64,000 nt of DNA from Pimelobacter simplex (lineage in GTDB: Bacteria > Actinomycetota > Actinomycetes > Propionibacteriales > Nocardioidaceae): contig NZ_CP096277.1 in NCBI RefSeq assembly GCF_024662235.1, forward strand, positions 1 to 64,000. The letters are read 5' to 3'. Made by a program: the position numbers and the translations under genes. Position 1 is the first letter of the stretch. Each line of letters opens with the position of its first letter. A model generated the notes under the pieces. It had not been told where the DNA came from, ran no database searches, and worked only from the letters and a program-made list of their open reading frames with translations. Shown here one piece after another: positions 53,701 through 61,218 of this stretch.

Positions 53701-56649
53701 CGCGACGACGCCCAGCGGTCCGCAACCAGCCTCATCCGCGAGCAGGCCGACCCGGCCACCCGGGTCGGCGAGGCCGCCCAGCGCTACCTCGACAGCCTCT
53801 ACGTCGCCGCCGAGGACCTGCTGCGCCACGAGACCATCACCGCGGCCGACGGAACGGCGCTCAACGTGGTCGACGCGCTCGACAGCACCGTCGAGACGCT
53901 CGTCCCGGGACTCTCGGAGGAGGCGGCGTGGCCGACCCTGCGGGCCCACCTGCTGTTGCTCGGCGCCGCCGGAGAGAACCCCGTCGACGCGCTCCGGGCA
54001 GCAGCCGGCGACCGCGAGCTGGAGACCGCGCACGACCGCGCCGCGGTCCTCGACTGGCGCCTGGACGCCTCCGGCCTGCGCAACGCCGGCGCCGGCCCGC
54101 TGCCCTGGATGCCCGCGGTCCCGCCCCGCCTGGCCGAGGACCCGCACTGGGGCGCCTACCTCGCCCAGCGTGCTCACCTGGTCACCGAGCTCGCCGACCA
54201 GGTGAGCACCCGCGCGACCGACCAGGCCGACAAGGGTGCGCTGCCGGTGTGGGCCCAGAACGGCATCCGCCCCCAGTCCGCCACCATCGCCGACGTCGAG
54301 GTCTGGCGAGCCGCCATGCAGGTCCCCGGCGACGACCGGCGACCGACCGGGGCGCCGCAGCTGCAGAAGATCTCCGCGACCTGGCAGCGGCGCCTCAACA
54401 AGTCCGTCACCGGAGACCACACCCCGGCGCTCAAGGAATGGCGCCAGCTGCTCTACTCGCTGGCGCCGCAGGTCCGCGACGACGAGTTCACCCCGCTGCT
54501 GGCCGAGCGTCTCGCCGCGATGTCCCGCGCCGGCGTCACCGCCCACGAACTGCTGCGCACCGCCACCGCCCCGGACCACCCGGCCGGCCCGCTGCCCGAC
54601 GAGCACGCCGCGGCGGCCGTGTGGTGGCGCATGGCCCGTCAACTGACCCCGGCCGTCGCCGCCCAGATCGGTGACGGTTCCCACGGCGAGAGCGTCACCA
54701 CCGAGTGGACTCCGCGCCTCGTGGAGCTGTTCGGTCCCGAGCGCGCCGCGAGCATCCAGGCCAGCACCTGGTGGCCCGCTCTCGTCTCCAACGTGGACCA
54801 CGGCGTTCAGCGCGGCTGGCAGGTCGAGGCCCTGCTGGGTGCCGGGCGGGCGATGCGGAGCGACGGCTGGGACGGCGTCGACGAGTGCCAGGCGCTGGTC
54901 TGGCGGACCTCGATCGCGCTGGAGACTGCCCCCGACGAGCACGCGCACGAGGTCCACTTCGATGAGCCGCCGGCCGACCTGTGGGAGGGCGTGGATCCCG
55001 ACCCGGCGGCGTTCGTCGACCACCCCGACGACGTCCCGTGGCCGCTGACGGAGGACCCCGGCCCGGAGCACGGGCCGGTCGACGAGGGCCAGTACGACGA
55101 GCACCAGGTCAACGCGCTCGAGGCGGCCGACGAGGACCAGTACGTCGAACCCGACCTCACCCTGTCGGCCTACATCCGCGACCTGGGCGGCACCCGTCTG
55201 GAACCCACCGACGCCGACCTCCGGCTCATGTACCAGCGGGCCGAGGAGTGGCAGTCCTCCCCCGTCTCGCGTGAGCGCATGCTCGAGATCAACGACATGG
55301 CGCAGGCGTTCTTCGAGACCCGGTTCGCCGACTCGTGGGGTCGCGACTACCTCACCGGCCGGTTCGGCGTCGACCTCGCCGGCGACGAGCGGTTCCGGCC
55401 CGGGCAGGCGCCGGCCGGGTGGACCAACCTGGTCGACCACCTGCGCGGCCGCGGCGTCAGCGACACCGAGATGCTCGCCACCGGAGTGGCGACCGAGGCC
55501 AGCACCGGCCGCCTCATCGACCGGTTCCGCGACCGGGTGATGTTCCCCGTGATCCACCAGGGCGAGGTGCTCGGCTTCGTCGGCCGCCGCCGACCCGACC
55601 TCACCGACGCAGACAAGGGCGGCCCGAAGTACCTCAACACCGCAGACACCCCGCTGTTCCACAAGGGCGCTCAGCTGTTCGGCGTCGTCGACGAGCTGCT
55701 CGCCGAGGGCGCCGTACCGGTGATCGTCGAGGGCCCGATGGACGCAGTCGCCGTCACGATCGCCAGCGCCGGCCTCTACGTCGGCGTGGCCCCGCTGGGA
55801 ACGTCGCTGACCGACGAGCAGGCCGTCCAGCTGGCCGCCGTCGGCCGCGACCCGATCGTGGCCACCGACGCCGACCTCGCCGGCCAGGTCGCGGCCGAGC
55901 GGGACTTCTGGATGCTCACCCCGCACGGCCTCGACCCCGGCTACGCCCGGTTCCCTGACGGCCTCGACCCGGCCGACCTGCTCGCCCAGCACGGGCCCGC
56001 AGCGCTCACCGCCGCAGTGGCCAGCGGCCAGCCGGCCTTCCGATCGCTGGGAGACCAGCTGCTCACCGAGCGGCTCGACAACCTCGCCCCCGAGCAGGCG
56101 CGGGTGGCCGCCATGAGGATCCTGTCGGCGCGTCCCAGCCGCGCTTGGGAGCCGGGCGTGAACCAGGTGCGGGCTCGGCTGCAGCTCTCTCAAATGCAGG
56201 CCCGCCGGGACCTGCGCGACGCGGTCAAGAGCTGGGATGCCGACCCGCGGAAGGCGGCGCTGGCCGAGCTGCACAAGAGCACCGAGGTCCGCGCACGGCT
56301 CGCGGCCGCGGCCGAGCAGACCTCGGCCGAGCGCTGGGCGCCGCTGGCTCGCGAACTCGATCCGCGCCTGCTCGAGCAGGGCGACTGGGCCGCCACCGCG
56401 GCGATGCTGCAGCAGGCCCACGAACAGGGTCACGACGTCGGCGCCAGCACGCGCGGCCTGGTCGCCGAGAAGCCGCTGGGCGACAGCCCCGCCCGTGACC
56501 TGCGCTACCGGGTCATGTCCCGCCTCGAGCTCCCAATCGACGACACCGGCGCAGGCAGCCCGGCGTCGACCACGTCGCAGGGTGCGGCCCGCGACCGGCA
56601 GGACGTCAACCGTCCGCGGCCGCCGCGCCCCGGCACTCCGCGCCGCTGA
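50740..56649 (+). CDS. MobF relaxase-helicase-primase fusion
   Basis: A 1969-residue protein, start ATG at 50740 (GTG at 50728 would add four residues). Relaxase domain at 1-350: MSLHKLTAGSGYDYLTRQVA with an early tyrosine and the metal site DPDLHTHVAVAN around 273-284. A helicase of the TraI/RecD type at about 580-1000 has Walker A APAGSGKTTA near 606-613, VVIDEAGMADT, IGDDQQLSAIGAGG and a C-terminal QG-x-T motif (VHTAQGVTADT). A helical middle follows. At about 1570-1820 lies a DnaG-like part: FRDRVMFPVIHQGEVLGFVG, GPKYLNTADTPLFHKGAQLF and the Toprim site VPVIVEGPMDAVAVT with ATDADLAGQ. It should nick oriT, unwind the strand and perhaps prime it in the recipient. No ribosome-binding site is seen. 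Confidence 0.92.
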   Translation: MSLHKLTAGSGYDYLTRQVAALDATDKGHTGLASYYTEKGETPGVWVGSGMEGLEGLDAGDIVTADHMQSLFGSGHHPLATQRTKDLDLRIGREGVDRPTEADYKTARQLGTPYKVYENDISPFRIEVAKRIAALNEAAGLPGDWPVPAADRAKVRTEVAAEFFRAEHGREPADARELAATIAKHSRPKTNAVAGYDLTFSPVKSVSVLWAIADPKTAAVIERAHQAAIKDALDFIESKALFTRRGTNGVRQVDVRGLVATAFTHRDSRAGDPDLHTHVAVANKVQTLDGKWLAIDGRPLHKAVVSASETYNTALERHLVDALGVRFEERPNEDARKRPVREIVGVDPELNRRFSKRRASVEDRRKVLAAAFQATHGRPPTPVETIQLSQQATLETREAKHEPRSLAEQRETWNREAVEVLGTPQRVKQMVHGALNPKAAARSLADSAWFAKTTDRIVSTMEGRRSTWQYWHVYAEAQRQVRGANVPTNQVSEAVDLLVSEVLDGRSVSMARPWDTISEPAELRRADGASVYTQSGAELFTSSKVLGAEERLVAAAGCHDGYAVSTDSVDLALLESTANGITLNAGQATLVREMATSGARLQLAVAPAGSGKTTAMRALASAWADGGGTIIGLAPSAAAADALRSQIDTQTDTLAKLTHSLQEARESGAAMPAWVAGIDSSTLVVIDEAGMADTLSLDAAVSYILERGGSVRLIGDDQQLSAIGAGGVLRDIRATHGALQLTELVRFKDPAEGAASLALREGKAEALGFYLDRDRVHVGDLASMTEEVFAAWQADRAAGLDSIMLAPTRDLVSELNQQARAHRLDGLDPADLASLGPVRRLGDGNEASIGELIITRENDRRLRTSATDWVKNGDRWHVLEIHDGGDLTVQHTQHGRTVRLPADYVARSTELGYACTVHTAQGVTADTMHGLATGTESRQQLYTMMTRGAHANHVYLEVVGDGDPHSVIHPTLVRPLTPTDILESMLARDDAQRSATSLIREQADPATRVGEAAQRYLDSLYVAAEDLLRHETITAADGTALNVVDALDSTVETLVPGLSEEAAWPTLRAHLLLLGAAGENPVDALRAAAGDRELETAHDRAAVLDWRLDASGLRNAGAGPLPWMPAVPPRLAEDPHWGAYLAQRAHLVTELADQVSTRATDQADKGALPVWAQNGIRPQSATIADVEVWRAAMQVPGDDRRPTGAPQLQKISATWQRRLNKSVTGDHTPALKEWRQLLYSLAPQVRDDEFTPLLAERLAAMSRAGVTAHELLRTATAPDHPAGPLPDEHAAAAVWWRMARQLTPAVAAQIGDGSHGESVTTEWTPRLVELFGPERAASIQASTWWPALVSNVDHGVQRGWQVEALLGAGRAMRSDGWDGVDECQALVWRTSIALETAPDEHAHEVHFDEPPADLWEGVDPDPAAFVDHPDDVPWPLTEDPGPEHGPVDEGQYDEHQVNALEAADEDQYVEPDLTLSAYIRDLGGTRLEPTDADLRLMYQRAEEWQSSPVSRERMLEINDMAQAFFETRFADSWGRDYLTGRFGVDLAGDERFRPGQAPAGWTNLVDHLRGRGVSDTEMLATGVATEASTGRLIDRFRDRVMFPVIHQGEVLGFVGRRRPDLTDADKGGPKYLNTADTPLFHKGAQLFGVVDELLAEGAVPVIVEGPMDAVAVTIASAGLYVGVAPLGTSLTDEQAVQLAAVGRDPIVATDADLAGQVAAERDFWMLTPHGLDPGYARFPDGLDPADLLAQHGPAALTAAVASGQPAFRSLGDQLLTERLDNLAPEQARVAAMRILSARPSRAWEPGVNQVRARLQLSQMQARRDLRDAVKSWDADPRKAALAELHKSTEVRARLAAAAEQTSAERWAPLARELDPRLLEQGDWAATAAMLQQAHEQGHDVGASTRGLVAEKPLGDSPARDLRYRVMSRLELPIDDTGAGSPASTTSQGAARDRQDVNRPRPPRPGTPRR

Positions 56650-56710
56650 CCACCGGCCTGCTTCCGGGCCGGTCGCGCGAGGCTGGTGCAGAGCAGACCG
56701 GCCAGCGATC

Positions 56711-57034
56711 ATGGTCACCATGGACCCAGCGACCGCACGGACGCTCGACAACCGAGCGCAGCTGATCGGTGATCGACTGGGCTTGCGACTCCGGTTCCGG
56801 GTCGCTCCGGACGGCCTCTTCGCCGGCCTCACGGCCGGTAGCAGCTTGGCAGAAGCGCCGGTGGCCAACTTCGTCGGCTTTGGCCCCGCGGCAGCGCACG
56901 CAGCTCACTGGGATCTCGATCGCCTCGAGGACGGGAGGTACGTCATCCACGAGGCTCCCGCCGGCGCCGTTCTGGTCCGCTTCCTCTCCGCCGCCGAGTT
57001 GATCGCCAAGGCCGAGGGCCGCGGGCCGCGTTGA
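56711..57034 (+). CDS. Unrecognised small protein
   Basis: A 107-residue protein, ATG at 56711 (ATG at 56720 is also possible). DNRAQLIGDRLGLRLRFRVA, GLFAGLTAGSSLAEAPVANF, then WDLDRLEDGRYVIHEAPAGA and VLVRFLSAAELIAKAE. A small alpha/beta protein, 61 bases after the relaxase gene. No recognised family. It is probably co-transcribed with the relaxase. Confidence 0.48.
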   Translation: MVTMDPATARTLDNRAQLIGDRLGLRLRFRVAPDGLFAGLTAGSSLAEAPVANFVGFGPAAAHAAHWDLDRLEDGRYVIHEAPAGAVLVRFLSAAELIAKAEGRGPR

Positions 57035-57050
57035 GGACTCCTGGGGGCGC

Positions 57051-58013
57051 TTAGTCGGCTCGCTCGTCGACCAGGTGCCGACGCATCGCTGCGAGCCGCG
57101 CCCGGGGGTCCGGGTGGGTCGCGAACCAGCGGCGCTCGAACTGCGCCCACCCTCGGGCAAGACCGCCGGCCGGGAGGGGCTTCGCGACGTAGTCCTTGTA
57201 GAACCGCATCAGCTCGGCGGCCGCCTCGAGGTCGCGCGTCAGGGCTACGGCGAACCGGTCGGCCGCGATCTCCTCACGTCGGTCGAACGCGATTTGGAGA
57301 GCGAGGAACGCCACCGCGGCGCTCATCGTGGTCAGCAGTGCCGGCCCGGCCATCTGGGGCGCGGCGACCAGTGCGACAACCGTGATCGCCGCGCCTGCGA
57401 GCACCAGGGCTAGGTAGCAGACGAGCCAGCCGTAGCGCGCCGCGACCGAGGAGCGCTCGCGTCGGATGACGTGCGCGAGCTCGTGCGCGGCGAGGCTCTG
57501 CACCGCGGCGGGGCTCAGGCTGGTGAGGGCGGACTGCGCGAACACCACCGTGGGGTGCCCGGCCCGGAAGTGGGTCACCGCGAGACCACCGTCGCCCACG
57601 GGCCGTACGTCGTCTCCGGTGGGCGCACCGAGGTAGGCGACGACGTCGGTGGCCGGGGGCGTGACGTTCGCCAGGGCCGCGACGGCCGCCATCGCCGCGG
57701 CCGCCCGGCCCTTCAGCGCGGCGTCGACCGGCTCAGCGTGCCGGCGCGTGCGCCAGCTGGCGGCCCACGCGCCGAGGACCTTCGCCAGCGCGGCGACCAC
57801 CAGGAAGGCGCCGGCGAGGTAGGCGATCGCCACGATGACAAGGAGTGCTGAGGTCACGGGATCGGCCACGTTCTGCGCCGGGGTGCTGGCGGTGAGGAGA
57901 GCGCTCAGAATCGCTCCCTGACAACCGAACGGGCCGCGAGTGCCTGCAAGCGGTGGTTCGGCGTCGCCCAGCGGCGTTCTGAGCCCGATTCGAGCCCGCC
58001 GCGCGCCCTTCAT
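57051..58013 (-). CDS. M48-type membrane metalloprotease
   Basis: A 320-residue protein. After a short N-terminus come two helices (about 50-80, SALLVIVAIAYLAGAFLVVA), a loop with VVFAQSALTSLSPAAVQSLA and the zinc site AAHELAHVIRRERS (complete HEXXH). Two further helices (YLALVLAGAAITVVALV) and the third-ligand region EEIAADRFAVALTR complete the layout. The family cleaves membrane or envelope proteins. It is the last gene of the coupling-protein operon and overlaps the previous gene by ATGA. It has a degenerate homologue at 14984-15853. In transfer operons it might mature a secretion or surface component; that is inference. Confidence 0.85.
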   Translation of the reverse strand: MKGARRARIGLRTPLGDAEPPLAGTRGPFGCQGAILSALLTASTPAQNVADPVTSALLVIVAIAYLAGAFLVVAALAKVLGAWAASWRTRRHAEPVDAALKGRAAAAMAAVAALANVTPPATDVVAYLGAPTGDDVRPVGDGGLAVTHFRAGHPTVVFAQSALTSLSPAAVQSLAAHELAHVIRRERSSVAARYGWLVCYLALVLAGAAITVVALVAAPQMAGPALLTTMSAAVAFLALQIAFDRREEIAADRFAVALTRDLEAAAELMRFYKDYVAKPLPAGGLARGWAQFERRWFATHPDPRARLAAMRRHLVDERAD

Positions 58014-58378
58014 CGCGATGGAGCGGGAGCGCGGTCCACGCCCGCGGCCGGCGACGTCGACGGGATCGCGCGGTCCTCCGCCGCGCGGCCGCGGGAGGCT
58101 GTCGCAGGCTCCTCGAGGTCCTCGCTCGCCTCGACGAGCTGTCGCTGCTCCTCTGTGCTCGGCACGCCGTAGCGGCGCTCAGCCATCGCCTCGACCTGCG
58201 CCACGGCGTTCCACACGTGCTCCCCGGATGCGTGGGCGTAGCAGGCGTTGACGTGCTCGCGCGCGTGACCGAGCTCCTTCTTGCTCGAGCGCGGGTGCTC
58301 GCCGAGCGCCTTGAGTGCGCGCTGGGCTCGCTGGATGGCCTCGGAGCGCTCCTTCATCTGCATCGGTGCCTCTGTCAT
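58010..58378 (-). CDS. Unrecognised helical protein of the coupling operon
   Basis: A 122-residue helical, charged protein. MTEAPMQMKERSEAIQRAQR, ALKALGEHPRSSKKELGHAR and EHVNACYAHASGEHVWNAVA, then MAERRYGVPSTEEQRQLVEA. A disordered C-terminus follows. It overlaps the DUF4913 gene and the protease gene by ATGA on both sides. No family. It could be a structural linker of the coupling complex, but only its position supports this. Confidence 0.58.
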   Translation of the reverse strand: MTEAPMQMKERSEAIQRAQRALKALGEHPRSSKKELGHAREHVNACYAHASGEHVWNAVAQVEAMAERRYGVPSTEEQRQLVEASEDLEEPATASRGRAAEDRAIPSTSPAAGVDRAPAPSR

Positions 58379-59082
58379 TCTCTCGGTCCCTTCTCGGTGC
58401 GGGTACGCGGCTGCGGGCCGTCGAGCTCGTCGTCCTGGAGCTCGCCGGTGTCGAGGTCGACGAGGCCGAGTCGCGGCGGCCCGGTCGGCGCCGACGGCTG
58501 CGCGTGTGCCCGCCTGTTGACCGGCAGCGCGTCGACGTCGTGGGCGAAGGCGTTCTCGCGCCGCTGGCGGCTGGCTTCGGCCAGGTGCTCGTTGTGTCGC
58601 GGCTTGGCCGGCCACGTCTTGTGCTCGTCGTCGCAGTGGGCCCGCAGCCTGTTGCGCATGCGGTCGGTGAACGCCGGCAGGCAGTAGCGGTGCCACTCCT
58701 CGAGCGCGTCGCTGGTCATCGCCAGCCCTGCTCGCCGGCGCTGGTCGGCCAGCACGGCGATCTCGTGGACCAGGTGCGGGTGCAGGGGCCAGCAGCTGGG
58801 GATGAGCCCGGAGACGTCCCAGGTGTACTCGCGGTTCAGCCAGATCACGACGTCCTCGAGCCACTCCCACAGGTCGTGCCGAAGATCGGGGTCCAGGCAG
58901 GAGGCCGGCTCCCACGGCCGCGGCAGCAGCGCGTGGTTGCCGAGAGCCTTCTTCTCCTCCTCGGTGCCGTTGATGGCGATGTGCAGCTCCCGGTAGGCAA
59001 GCCGCACGTGGTCGCCGGGCATGGGGAACGGGAAGACCATCAGCGCGGGCGCCGCCCGGCGGGTCTGCTGCTCGGTGGTCAC
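58375..59082 (-). CDS. DUF4913-domain protein
   Basis: A 235-residue protein. The core LWEWLEDVVIWLNREYTWDV, SGLIPSCWPLHPHLVHEIAV and LADQRRRAGLAMTSDALEEW, then HRYCLPAFTDRMRN is the DUF4913 pattern found next to VirD4-type genes in actinobacterial plasmids and ICEs. Its function is unknown. The C-terminal 90 residues are Arg/Pro-rich and probably disordered. It overlaps the VirD4 gene before it and the helical gene behind it by ATGA. The consistent location suggests it acts with the coupling protein. Confidence 0.8.
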   Translation of the reverse strand: MTTEQQTRRAAPALMVFPFPMPGDHVRLAYRELHIAINGTEEEKKALGNHALLPRPWEPASCLDPDLRHDLWEWLEDVVIWLNREYTWDVSGLIPSCWPLHPHLVHEIAVLADQRRRAGLAMTSDALEEWHRYCLPAFTDRMRNRLRAHCDDEHKTWPAKPRHNEHLAEASRQRRENAFAHDVDALPVNRRAHAQPSAPTGPPRLGLVDLDTGELQDDELDGPQPRTRTEKGPRE

Positions 59083-60539
59083 AGGTCATCACTCCTTGCG
59101 TGGTCGTCGTCGACGAAGCCGAGACGGCGTGCCTCGACGAGTGCCGCGGTGGCGCGGGCCTCGGGGGTGATGACCATGCGGCGGTCGTTGGTGAGGCGCT
59201 CGCGCAAGGCCCGCTGGTCGGCCAGGAGGCGTTCGCCGGCCTTGCCCTCCACACAGCGGTGCAGCTTGGCGATGATCGGCTTGCCGTTCTCGGCGATCAC
59301 GAGAGCTTGGCGCTCGGGGAGCTGGCGGACCTCCTCGGGCCGCATGATCGCGATGTCGTCGCCCTCGTAGCCGCCGCCACCACCGCGGTGCGTGCGCCGG
59401 CCGATCCGGACCTGGCCGAGGAGGTCGGAGATCTCCTGGTTGAAGGCGACGTCCTTGGACCCGCCGAACATGACCAGGGTGTTGGTGAGGCCGAGCAGCG
59501 CCCGGGCCTCGTGCTCGCCGAAGATGCTGGTCAGCTGGGGCCGGGTCTGGGCGGCCCAGATGAACGACAGCCCCAGTGCGCGCTCGTTGGCCATCCGGGT
59601 CCGCAGCGTCGGGAGCGGCGCGGTCGAGGGGAGCTCGTCGAGCACCGAGACAAGCGGCGGGCACAGCCGGCCTCCCCACGGGGAGTTGTTGGCCAGCACC
59701 AGGCCGGTGTCCAGCACGTGCTCGGCCACCGCAGTCATCAGTGGGCTGGCCGAGGCGTAGGGGTCCTCGCGGCCGAGGAGGTAGATGGTGCCGCGGCGGC
59801 GGATCACGTCGGCCAGGTCGGTGGCGGGGTGTCCGGGGCTGGGGATGCAGCGGCGGCGGATGTCGGCCTGGAAGAACAGCGACACCGCCTGCTGCACCGT
59901 GGTGACGGTGTTGCCGGCGGTGCGGTCGTCGCCGTTGAGTGCACCGTGCAGCAGGCCGTGCCAGAACGGCTCGGCGTGCGGATGCCGGCGCAGGATCTCC
60001 ATCGGCTGGGTGGCCGCGGTCGGGTTCGCGACCCACTGCAGCACGTCCTCGAGCGTCTTCCCGGTCAGCGCCGCGGCGTGGAAGTAGCCCTGCAGGACCT
60101 TCGCGGACTCCGCGGCGTAGAACCGCGCGGCGTCGTCGCCGGTGCCGCCGGTGATCGCGCCCTTGACGGTGCCGGCGGTGAAGGCCTTGGCGCGACGCTC
60201 GGCCACCTTGGGGTCGACGCATCCGGCGATCGGGTCCCAGATCAGCTCGTCGACGACGCCCTCGGCCAGCCCGAACGGATCGAGCACCACGCACGGCCGG
60301 TCGTCGCGGGAGCGCTCGGTCAGGCTGAGCAGCAGGTCTTCGACCTTCGTCAACGTCACCAGGGCCGCGCCCGGGGCGCCGAGCAGCGCCGGGGTGAGCA
60401 GGTCGAGGGTCTTGCCGGAGCCCTGCGGGCCGATCACGCCGGCGGTGCGGTCCCACGGCACCCACAGCTCGCCGCCCCTCGGCTCGTGCGCGTCACCGAT
60501 GCGCCAGCCGACGTCCCATGGGTCGAACCTCAGCTTCAT
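59079..60539 (-). CDS. TraG/VirD4-type coupling ATPase, soluble part
   Basis: A 486-residue P-loop ATPase of the TraG/TraD/VirD4 family, shorter than the usual 600-700 residues because the membrane part is encoded separately by the gene before it. Motifs: Walker A GPQGSGKTLD at 37-46, VVLDPFG, the Walker B-like VSVLDELPSTAPLPTLRTRM, WAAQTRPQLTSIFGE with GLTNTLVMFGG, then RGTIYLLGREDP in between. It drives the relaxase-DNA complex into the secretion channel. Start ATG at 60539 with overlap to the membrane gene (ATGA), which indicates equal production of both parts. Confidence 0.9.
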   Translation of the reverse strand: MKLRFDPWDVGWRIGDAHEPRGGELWVPWDRTAGVIGPQGSGKTLDLLTPALLGAPGAALVTLTKVEDLLLSLTERSRDDRPCVVLDPFGLAEGVVDELIWDPIAGCVDPKVAERRAKAFTAGTVKGAITGGTGDDAARFYAAESAKVLQGYFHAAALTGKTLEDVLQWVANPTAATQPMEILRRHPHAEPFWHGLLHGALNGDDRTAGNTVTTVQQAVSLFFQADIRRRCIPSPGHPATDLADVIRRRGTIYLLGREDPYASASPLMTAVAEHVLDTGLVLANNSPWGGRLCPPLVSVLDELPSTAPLPTLRTRMANERALGLSFIWAAQTRPQLTSIFGEHEARALLGLTNTLVMFGGSKDVAFNQEISDLLGQVRIGRRTHRGGGGGYEGDDIAIMRPEEVRQLPERQALVIAENGKPIIAKLHRCVEGKAGERLLADQRALRERLTNDRRMVITPEARATAALVEARRLGFVDDDHARSDDL

Positions 60540-61138
60540 CGCTCCTCCTTCGTTCGTCGCCCGTCCAGGAGCCAGGGGCTGAGCCCGTGGCCGAGCTGCG
60601 GGCCGGGTTGCTCGGTGTGGTCGCCGGGAGTGCGCTGCATCGGCGCGGCCGCGGCGGCGGCGTGCTTGCCGTAGATGTCGGGGCGGACGATGCCGGCGAC
60701 CTTGCGCAGGCGGGTGACTCCCAGGAGCTTCTCGGCCTCGGCTGCAGTCGCCATGCCGCGCATCCGGCCGGGTCCCCAGCGCTGGTAGGCCCAGACGCCG
60801 GCCCAGATGGTCGCGGCCAGCAGCGAGAGCTCGGTCAGCGCGAGGCTGGCCCACACCAGGCCGCGGCCGGCGAGGTCGTCGGGGACCGGGGTGGGCAGTC
60901 CCGCCTCCGCGTTACCGCCGAGGACGCCGGGCAGGCTGGTCCAGAACGCGGTCCCGATCGGTGAGGGGAAGGCGCCGGCGTTGGCGTCGGGCCAGGTCCA
61001 CCCGGCGCCGGCCAGCAGGTTGGCCACCGATCGGCCGAGCTGGATGCCGATGACGATGACGAACAGGGTCGCCAGCGTCACTGCTAGCGGGACCTCCCAG
61101 GTCCAGGGGTAGGGGTCTCGTCGTCGGTCGCGCTGCAT
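60536..61138 (-). CDS. Membrane half of the coupling protein
   Basis: A 200-residue protein. Two transmembrane segments (residues 18-44, VPLAVTLATLFVIVIGIQLG, and about 98-118, LALTELSLLAATIWAGVWAY) flank an exterior loop of about 50 residues. The C-terminal cytoplasmic part (EKLLGVTRLRKVAGIVRPDI) resembles the linker that precedes the ATPase of VirD4 proteins. It is directly upstream of the soluble ATPase, overlapping by ATGA, so the classical protein appears split in two. Start ATG at 61138, 45 bases after box H. The two polypeptides should meet in the membrane as one machine. Confidence 0.78.
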   Translation of the reverse strand: MQRDRRRDPYPWTWEVPLAVTLATLFVIVIGIQLGRSVANLLAGAGWTWPDANAGAFPSPIGTAFWTSLPGVLGGNAEAGLPTPVPDDLAGRGLVWASLALTELSLLAATIWAGVWAYQRWGPGRMRGMATAAEAEKLLGVTRLRKVAGIVRPDIYGKHAAAAAAPMQRTPGDHTEQPGPQLGHGLSPWLLDGRRTKEER

Positions 61139-61182
61139 CGGTTGGCCACCTCCGGGCGGTCGTGGGTCGTTGGGCCTCGCTG

Positions 61183-61218
61183 GTCACCTATGTGCGGTCA
61201 GCCCTCCGGTGCGATCAC
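61183..61218 (-). promoter_or_regulatory. Bipartite transfer-regulon box H (coupling operon)
   Basis: Minus strand: GTGATCGC, exactly 20 bases, TAGGTGAC, a perfect copy. It ends 45 bases before ATG 61138. The distal half touches the stop codon (61215-61217) of the preceding hydrolase gene, so the box sits at the gene junction. It is expected to drive the coupling, DUF4913 and M48 genes. Confidence 0.75.

Noticed and set aside
51366..54674. Long plus-strand frame inside the relaxase, shifted by one base
   Set aside because: Arg/Gly/Pro-rich translation typical of a shifted frame of GC-rich coding DNA; the main frame carries all relaxase and helicase motifs.
53332..56868. Very long open frame on the minus strand opposite the relaxase (over 1100 codons)
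   Set aside because: It is the antisense shadow of the relaxase. GC-rich codons leave few stops; composition is Gly/Val/Asp/His-rich without any domain, and there is no ribosome-binding site.
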